Positions 49,613-54,252 of a stretch of 54,252 nt of DNA are shown one piece after another. This stretch comes from Bacillota bacterium (lineage in GTDB: Bacteria > Bacillota_I > Bacilli_A > Erysipelotrichales > Erysipelotrichaceae): the NCBI GenBank assembly GCA_023426935.1, contig JAEZBR010000069.1, positions 1 to 54,252 on the forward strand, in the 5' to 3' direction. How positions within the stretch are numbered: position 1 is the first letter of the stretch; each line of letters starts with the position of its first letter. Made by a program: the position numbers and the translations under genes. Below the pieces are notes generated by a model. That model was not told the origin of the DNA. It did not search any database and was given only the letters and a program-made list of their open reading frames with translations.

Positions 49613-52600
49613 ATGGAAAAAAATGATTTCACCTCAGTAAAGGTTGGCTTAGCTTCTCCCGCGAGGATTTTGGAATGGTCGCATGGCGAAGTAAAGAAAC
49701 CCGAAACGATTAACTATCGTTCTCAGAAACCGGAACCCGACGGATTATTTTCCGAGCGGGTCTTCGGGCCTACCAAGGATTGGGAATGTTATTGCGGTAA
49801 GTATAAGAAGGTCAGATATAAGGGTGTCGTTTGTGATCGCTGCGGCGTGGAAGTAACTAAATCCTCCGTTCGTAGAGAACGGATGGGTCATATCGCTTTA
49901 GCGGCCCCGGTCGCCCATATCTGGTATCTAAGGGGAACGCCTTCCCGGATGTCTTTGTTGCTCAATGTGGCACCTAAGGCTCTGGAAGAAGTCGTTTACT
50001 TCGTCTCCTGGATCATTACCGATCCGGGCAGTGCCCAGGAATTAGCTTACAAACAGGTCATCTCGGAAAAAGAATTCCGGGATTATACCGCTAAATACGG
50101 TCCGAATTCCTTCGTTGCCGAAACCGGCGCCGGAGCAGTCAAGACTTTATTGGAACAGGTTGATCTGCAGAAGGAAAGAAATGAAGTTAAGGAAGAGTTG
50201 GAGAAAGCCACCGGCGATAAACGGAAGAAGTTAATTAAACGTTTAGAGACGATCGAAGCTTTCACGGATTCCGACAATCGTCCGGAGTGGATGATTCTGG
50301 ATAATGTCCCGGTCATTCCCCCAGATTTACGACCGATGTTACAGTTAGACGGCGGCAGATTTGCGACCAGTGATCTTAACGATTTATATCGGAGAGTAAT
50401 CACCCGTAATAACCGTTTGAAGAAGCTACTGGAACTAGGAACACCGACAATCATCGTTCAGAACGAGAAGCGTATGTTGCAGGAAGCCGTCGATGCTTTA
50501 ATCGATAACGGCAGACGTTCTAAACCGGTTACCGGAGCAGGCGGCAGAGCTTTAAAATCGTTATCCCATAGTTTAAAGGGTAAACAAGGAAGATTCAGAC
50601 AGAACTTATTAGGTAAGCGTGTCGACTTCTCCGGACGTTCCGTTATTGCGGTCGGACCGGATTTAAAGATGTATCAATGCGGTCTGCCTAGAGAGATGGC
50701 TTTACAGTTATTTAAACCGTTCGTCATCAACGAGATCGTTCACCGCGGTTTATCCAGCAATCAGAAAGCGGCCGAGAAGTTAATTGACCGTTTGGATCCC
50801 AGAATCTGGGATATTGTCGAATATGTTATCTCGGATCATCCGGTACTATTGAACCGGGCCCCGACCTTACACCGTTTAGGAATTCAGGCTTTCATGCCCA
50901 AGTTAGTTGACGGAAGAGCAATTCGTTTACATCCGTTAGTCTGCCCGGGCTTCAACGCCGACTTTGATGGTGACCAGATGGCCGTTCACGTTCCGTTAAG
51001 CGAAGAAGCTTGCGCGGAAGCGAAGATTCTGATGCTGGCTTCCAATAATATTTTGGGACCCAAGGATGGCAAACCAATCGTTACTCCTTCCCAGGATATG
51101 GTACTAGGTAACTATTACTTAACGATGGAAGAAACGGCTGAAGAATTTGACCAACAGGTTGCCCAATATAAAGCCTTAGGCGATGAGCTATCCGCAGGTA
51201 TCTATGCTAAGTATGCTTTATCCGAAGGTAGAATTTATAAGGACATCAACGAAGTAAGAATGGCCTATGATACCAAGCAGACGCATTTACATTCCCGGAT
51301 TGCGATTAAAGCTTCCAGTTTGGGTAAGACTTCCTTCACCAAGAAACAAGAGAATCAATATCTCTTAACGACGGTAGGCAGAGTCCTATTCAACGAGATG
51401 TTCCCGAAAGATTTCGTTTATATCAACGAAGTCGATAAACCCGGCGAGTGTTTCAAGCATACCCCGGATAAGTATTTTGTCCCGTTAGGCTCCGATATCA
51501 AAGCTGCTTTAGCAAAACTGCCGATCTCCAAAGCCGTTACGAAGAGTAATTTAGGCGATGTCATCGGTGCAGTCTTTAAGAAGTATGCCAACGATGAAGG
51601 AAATACCTACAAGATCTTCGATAATATCAAGGATAACGGGTTCAAGTATTCCACGGTTTCCGGAATGAGTATCTCTTTGGATGATATTAAAGTTTCCCCG
51701 AATAAAGCGAAGTATGTCGAACAAGGTAAAGCTCAGGCGTTAAAGATTAACGATTATTATGATCGGGGTTTATTAACGTTACAGGAGAAGGATAAGGAAT
51801 TATCCGAACTCTGGGACAATATCAAGAATCACTTGGGCGATGAATTAATGGCCGCCTTACCGCGTAAGAACCCGATCTTCATGATGGCGGATTCCGGCGC
51901 CCGAGGCAACAAGTCTCACTTTACGCAGTTAGCGGGTATGCGAGGCTTAATGGGTAAACCGACCCAGTCCAAGAGTGTGAAAGAATATCAGTCCACGATT
52001 ATCGAAGTTCCGATTTATTCCAACTTCCGAGAAGGACTGAACGTCTCCGAGTTCTTTATTTCCACCCACGGGGTTCGTAAAGGTTTGACCGATACCGCGT
52101 TAAAGACGGCTGAATCTGGTTATTTAACCAGACGATTAGTCGATGTTGCGCAGGATGTTGTGATTACCGAAGAAGATTGCGGAACCGATAAGGGTTATTT
52201 GGTTAAGGATATCGTCGATCGAAAAGACAACACGGTCATCGAACATTTATTCGACCGGATTGTCGGACGTTATTCCAAGCAGGATGTTGAAGATCCCAAG
52301 ACCGGCGAATTGATTATCGCTTCGGATGAATATATTACCGAGCCGATTGCGACTAAGATTGTCGAAGCCGGGATTAAGGAAATGTTAATCCGGAATACCT
52401 TCGTCTGCGATTCCACCTATGGCGTATGCGCTAAGTGCTATGGCAAGATGATGGCGACCGGTAAAATGGTCGAAGTCGGGGAAGCGGTCGGAATCATGGC
52501 TGCTCAATCCATCGGCGAACCAGGCACCCAGCTTACCCTACGAAACTTCCATACCGGCGGCGTTGCCGGCAACAGTGATATCACTCAGGGTCTACCGCGA

Positions 52601-53488
52601 GTCGAAGAATTATTCGAAGCCAGATGTCCAAAACATCCGGCCCTATTAGCGAAGATCTCCGGTGAAGTTACGGAAGTAACTCCTTTGGAAGATAACGAAG
52701 GAGTCAGAATTGTCATCAGTAATGACAAAGAATCCATTGCCCACAAAGCTGACCCAACCCAGATTATTCGCAGTTGGATTAAACCCGGCTATGAAATTCA
52801 GGCTGGCGATAAGTTAACGGAAGGTTCGGTTAACCCCAAGGAATTATTGGAAGTAGCCGGCGTCAATGCGGTTCAGTCTTATATCTTAAAAGAAGTTATG
52901 AAAGTTTATCAATCTCAGGGTATCGCGATCTCCGATAAGCATTTGGAAGTCATGATCCGTCAGATGTTAAGAAAAGTCGTTATCTTGGAAGGAAATGACA
53001 CGGGATTCTCCGCCGGAAAGGCGATATCCTTGGTCCAAATTACCGAAAAGAATAACGAAATCTTACAGAATGGCGGAAAGCCGGCCGTCTTCGGACCGAC
53101 CTTACTAGGTATTTCCAAGTCTTCTGTCGAGACCGATTCCTTCTTATCCGCAGCCAGTTTCCAAGAGACAACCAAGGTCTTAACGGATGCGGCGGTTAAA
53201 GGAAAAGTCGATCACCTGATCGGCTTGAAAGAGAATGTTATCATCGGCCATCAGATTCCCGCCGGTACCGGATTCAAAGGAGACCGTCCCAGTAATTTAC
53301 ATATTGAGGCTGTCGCCAATGAGATGAAGCAGATCAAGCGAGAACGTTATGAAGAAGAGAATGCGGCTGCCAGAGAAGAAAAAGATTTCAAGAGTGCCGT
53401 CGCTTCCGCGTTAAGTGATCAGAAAGCTCAGCAGGATGATGAACCCGAAACGGTTGTCGAGTCCGAACCTACGGATAAAGCCGAATAG
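49613..53488 (+). CDS. rpoC: RNA polymerase beta' subunit
   Basis: A 1291-residue beta' subunit. The N-terminal zinc finger (CYCGKYKKVRYKGVVCDRCG near residue 61), the clamp segment GGRALKSLSHSLKGKQGRFR, the catalytic NADFDGDQMAVH near residues 449-460 with the Mg2+ aspartates, the second zinc site (CDSTYGVCAKCYG near 930) and the trigger/bridge sequences with AAQSIGEPGTQLTLR near 965 are all present. The acidic C-terminal tail is longer than in some relatives. GGAGGTAAC precedes the start, 11 bases after rpoB. Confidence 0.98.
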   Translation: MEKNDFTSVKVGLASPARILEWSHGEVKKPETINYRSQKPEPDGLFSERVFGPTKDWECYCGKYKKVRYKGVVCDRCGVEVTKSSVRRERMGHIALAAPVAHIWYLRGTPSRMSLLLNVAPKALEEVVYFVSWIITDPGSAQELAYKQVISEKEFRDYTAKYGPNSFVAETGAGAVKTLLEQVDLQKERNEVKEELEKATGDKRKKLIKRLETIEAFTDSDNRPEWMILDNVPVIPPDLRPMLQLDGGRFATSDLNDLYRRVITRNNRLKKLLELGTPTIIVQNEKRMLQEAVDALIDNGRRSKPVTGAGGRALKSLSHSLKGKQGRFRQNLLGKRVDFSGRSVIAVGPDLKMYQCGLPREMALQLFKPFVINEIVHRGLSSNQKAAEKLIDRLDPRIWDIVEYVISDHPVLLNRAPTLHRLGIQAFMPKLVDGRAIRLHPLVCPGFNADFDGDQMAVHVPLSEEACAEAKILMLASNNILGPKDGKPIVTPSQDMVLGNYYLTMEETAEEFDQQVAQYKALGDELSAGIYAKYALSEGRIYKDINEVRMAYDTKQTHLHSRIAIKASSLGKTSFTKKQENQYLLTTVGRVLFNEMFPKDFVYINEVDKPGECFKHTPDKYFVPLGSDIKAALAKLPISKAVTKSNLGDVIGAVFKKYANDEGNTYKIFDNIKDNGFKYSTVSGMSISLDDIKVSPNKAKYVEQGKAQALKINDYYDRGLLTLQEKDKELSELWDNIKNHLGDELMAALPRKNPIFMMADSGARGNKSHFTQLAGMRGLMGKPTQSKSVKEYQSTIIEVPIYSNFREGLNVSEFFISTHGVRKGLTDTALKTAESGYLTRRLVDVAQDVVITEEDCGTDKGYLVKDIVDRKDNTVIEHLFDRIVGRYSKQDVEDPKTGELIIASDEYITEPIATKIVEAGIKEMLIRNTFVCDSTYGVCAKCYGKMMATGKMVEVGEAVGIMAAQSIGEPGTQLTLRNFHTGGVAGNSDITQGLPRVEELFEARCPKHPALLAKISGEVTEVTPLEDNEGVRIVISNDKESIAHKADPTQIIRSWIKPGYEIQAGDKLTEGSVNPKELLEVAGVNAVQSYILKEVMKVYQSQGIAISDKHLEVMIRQMLRKVVILEGNDTGFSAGKAISLVQITEKNNEILQNGGKPAVFGPTLLGISKSSVETDSFLSAASFQETTKVLTDAAVKGKVDHLIGLKENVIIGHQIPAGTGFKGDRPSNLHIEAVANEMKQIKRERYEEENAAAREEKDFKSAVASALSDQKAQQDDEPETVVESEPTDKAE

Positions 53489-53504
53489 TTTCTAAGTAAT
53501 CATA

Positions 53505-53539
53505 AACGAGTAAGGAGAAGATTCTTACTCGTTTTTTTA
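53505..53539 (+). terminator. Terminator after rpoC
   Basis: AACGAGTAAG (53505-53514) pairs with CTTACTCGTT (53524-53533), followed by a run of Ts. Confidence 0.92.
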
Positions 53540-53553
53540 TCCTTATCATGAAT

Positions 53554-53582
53554 TTGCTTTCGAGGGGTTTCTTTACTACAAT
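53554..53582 (+). promoter_or_regulatory. Promoter of the ATC-hydrolase-like gene
   Basis: TTGCTT (53554-53559), 17-base spacer, TACAAT (53577-53582). GGAGGG precedes the ATG at 53621. Confidence 0.65.
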
Positions 53583-53620
53583 ATAAAAAGATAAGTAAAG
53601 AAACAAGGAGGGCATATATA

Positions 53621-54115
53621 ATGAGTGTAGTTAATGAAGCTAAGATTAAGAATCCGTTAATCGTTGCGATTAGGGAACAGTTGGAACATCGGGCACTATG
53701 GTTATATCTACTATGTGACCAAGCTAAGAAGAAAGGTTTAGATACCAAGGATTTCGCCCCGGACGCGATAACCCGCTGCGGTCTTTACCAAGGGTCATTG
53801 TTAGTTAAAAAAGGCGGAACGAAAAGTCTGAAGGGCTTAAAGAAAACCTTGTTCAGCAAGTTTGCCCAGTGGGTATTCGAGATTAAAATTAAACGCTGTG
53901 ACGATGATCATCTGGACATCGATTTTGGTTACTGCCCCCTAGTAAAAGCCTGGCAGAAACAAGGCTGCAGCGATGAAGAAATCGCTTTACTCTGCGATTG
54001 TGCGATGTGTGGCGATCGGGGAATCGGGAAGAGTTATGGTGTCGATCTGGAATTACCGGCAACGATTGCCCATGGCGATGGGATGTGTAAGATTCGCTAT
54101 ATTCGCCGAAAATAA
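53621..54115 (+). CDS. L-2-amino-thiazoline-4-carboxylate hydrolase family protein
   Basis: A 164-residue cytoplasmic protein whose C-terminal half (GYCPLVKAWQKQGCSDEEIALLC, CAMCGDRGIG, and ATIAHGDGMCKI) matches the ATC hydrolase family, named after a Pseudomonas enzyme in L-cysteine synthesis. It has many cysteines (about eight). Most Bacillota members have no proven function, so the activity is uncertain. It is a single gene between its own promoter and a terminator. Confidence 0.8.
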   Translation: MSVVNEAKIKNPLIVAIREQLEHRALWLYLLCDQAKKKGLDTKDFAPDAITRCGLYQGSLLVKKGGTKSLKGLKKTLFSKFAQWVFEIKIKRCDDDHLDIDFGYCPLVKAWQKQGCSDEEIALLCDCAMCGDRGIGKSYGVDLELPATIAHGDGMCKIRYIRRK

Positions 54116-54134
54116 TAACGAAATAAATAAATAT

Positions 54135-54158
54135 CCACCAGCTTAGCTGGTGGTTTTT
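54135..54158 (+). terminator. Terminator after the ATC-hydrolase-like gene
   Basis: CCACCAGCT (54135-54143) pairs perfectly with AGCTGGTGG (54145-54153), followed by TTTTT. Confidence 0.88.
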
Positions 54159-54159
54159 C

Positions 54160-54252
54160 ATATGCGCCTATAAGGCTCTAATACTGGCCGCGCCCTAACA
54201 GGCGCTTTTATACGGCTCGTCACTTGCATTTCTATCGTCTACTGCCCGTAAA
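54160..54252. other. GC-rich stems at the window edge
   Basis: GCGCCTATAAGGC (54164-54176) and GCGCC-CTAACAG-GCGC (54191-54206 approximately) with TTTTA can form short hairpins. No gene is seen. It may be the start of a repeat, a non-coding RNA or a mobile element end, but the window stops here. Confidence 0.35.

Overview
The window looks like chromosomal DNA of an AT-rich Gram-positive bacterium of the Bacillota, most likely the class Erysipelotrichia. The order cysS-mrnC-rlmB-sigH-like-rpmG-secE-nusG followed by rplK-rplA-rplJ-rplL-rsmC-like-rpoB-rpoC is the Bacillota core order. HPr carries both His15 and Ser46, cysS has a T-box leader, and glycogen synthesis uses a GlgC/GlgD pair. RpoB has Asn where rifampicin-sensitive bacteria have His526, a state known from Mollicutes and expected in their erysipelotrich relatives. 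The class assignment is inferred from memory, not from a search.

Layout. 1-4,000: the tail of a truncated gene, an MFS transporter, a convergent ceramidase-like gene, and a Nudix hydrolase coupled to a ten-TM permease. 4,000-6,106: ptsH (HPr) behind a promoter with an upstream cre box, then a phosphohexomutase. 6,096-7,766: an Lsa-type ABC-F ribosome-protection gene behind what reads as a complete leader-peptide attenuator. 7,837-21,418: a glycogen locus, glgB-glgP-pulA, then the overlapping genes ung-folC-folT-sirtuin, then glgC-glgD-glgA behind a second cre box. 21,521-26,364: a minus-strand block with a DUF4143 ATPase preceded by four 22-bp iteron-like repeats, and a PHP/MBL/MBL hydrolase operon. 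26,400-31,110: the cysS-to-nusG housekeeping block, closed by a terminator. 31,111-42,380: an accessory block of about 11.4 kb between nusG and rplK, which are normally adjacent. It holds transporters, rlmA, a thioredoxin-like lipoprotein, a HAD phosphatase, a minus-strand operon with an MFS protein and three small membrane proteins, a broken ORF6N gene and two cell-wall surface proteins. 42,382-53,537: ribosomal proteins and RNA polymerase. 53,554-54,158: an ATC-hydrolase family gene with its own promoter and terminator.

How the genes work together. The mutase and GlgC/GlgD/GlgA/GlgB would build glycogen; GlgP and pullulanase degrade it. The two cre boxes lie at nearly the same distance upstream of ptsH and glgC (about -50), suggesting CcpA links PTS sugar flux to glycogen storage. 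Antibiotic-related features recur: the ABC-F gene with its attenuator, an RlmA-type methyltransferase and the rifamycin-site Asn in RpoB.

The strongest candidates for something not yet described are: the ABC-F attenuator with a six-residue leader peptide; the iteron array in front of the DUF4143 ATPase; a PxTA version of the sortase motif in three separate loci; transporter genes whose -10 boxes sit 6-7 nt from the start codon (leaderless mRNAs); and the MFS plus small-membrane-protein operon. All pairings, motifs and spacings were read by eye; no search, folding or alignment was run.
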